A DNA stretch of 5,483 bases from Pseudomonadota bacterium (lineage in GTDB: Bacteria; Myxococcota_A; Bradymonadia; UBA4248), in contig WQTY01000172.1 of assembly GCA_009786045.1 (NCBI GenBank), forward strand, positions 1 through 5,483, in the 5' to 3' direction. Numbering within the stretch: the first letter of the stretch is position 1; every line of letters begins with the position of its first letter. A program made the position numbers and the translations under genes. The notes under the pieces were generated by a model. It searched no databases. It was not told the DNA's origin and was given only the letters and a program-made list of their open reading frames with translations. Below, one piece after another: positions 5,399 to 5,483 of this stretch.

Positions 5399-5482
5399 AG
5401 CGGGGCGTTGCGGGGCCGGCGACTGAGGCCCCGCTCTTGGGGGTAGCCGCGTATCGCGCTCGCCGAGGCGGTGCATCGTCGT
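5399..5482 (-). repeat. Right copy of ~84 bp long inverted repeat
   Basis: This is the inverted partner of 148-230. It begins exactly where the AT-rich stretch ends and runs to within one base of the window edge, so it may continue beyond. It is one base longer than the left copy owing to the AAGAG/TCTG difference. Inside it GCGGGGCC (5410-5417) and GGCCCCGC (5427-5434) form a perfect 8 bp stem with a 9-base loop. The same stem in the left copy is shortened by two substitutions. Confidence 0.85.
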
Positions 5483-5483
5483 C

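Noticed and set aside
148..5482. Composite transposon or integron cassette
   Set aside because: There is inverted-repeat bracketing but no transposase or integrase, no target-site duplication can be seen, and the repeats look like non-coding dispersed elements.

Overview
The window suggests a Gram-negative bacterium of moderate GC content. It encodes one long cell-surface lipoprotein and two smaller exported proteins, and its non-coding DNA is crowded with short palindromic repeats. The style of the proteins (Calx-beta-like repeats with an F-T-x-[DE]-N-W motif, and a thioredoxin-fold protein with a Cys-containing N-terminal module) reminds me of Myxococcota or Bradymonadota-like deltaproteobacterial lineages. 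That placement is an impression, not a proof. I see no RNA gene, transposase, integrase, phage gene or CRISPR array.

Layout: bases 1-539 are non-coding and made of hairpins and repeat modules. They include the left copy (148-230) of an ~84 bp sequence that recurs inverted at the right edge (5399-5482). A plus-strand operon of two genes follows: an exported NTF2-like protein (540-1073, GTG start) and a periplasmic or lipid-anchored DsbA-like thioredoxin-fold protein with a CPYC active site (1070-1885). The two overlap by 4 bp (ATGA). A short convergent intergenic gap (1886-1965) holds a terminator-like hairpin and a three-armed palindromic repeat of the GTAGGGGCGAAT type. A minus-strand gene fills 1966-5220. 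It encodes a 1084-residue lipoprotein with six Calx-beta-like repeats, then a large glycine-rich domain resembling the one in ALK/LTK receptors, then a Cys-rich tail. Its stop codon lies inside the palindromic repeat. Upstream of this gene is an AT-rich leader/promoter stretch (5221-5398) and then the right inverted-repeat copy.

All three proteins carry export signals, so the block is an envelope or surface module. The big lipoprotein has eleven cysteines besides the lipidated one, and the neighbouring operon encodes a candidate disulfide oxidoreductase. A client relationship is possible but is only inferred from proximity. The most notable features are the lipoprotein's domain combination and the inverted repeat bracketing the three genes. 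I did not find clear evidence of a new defence or mobile system.
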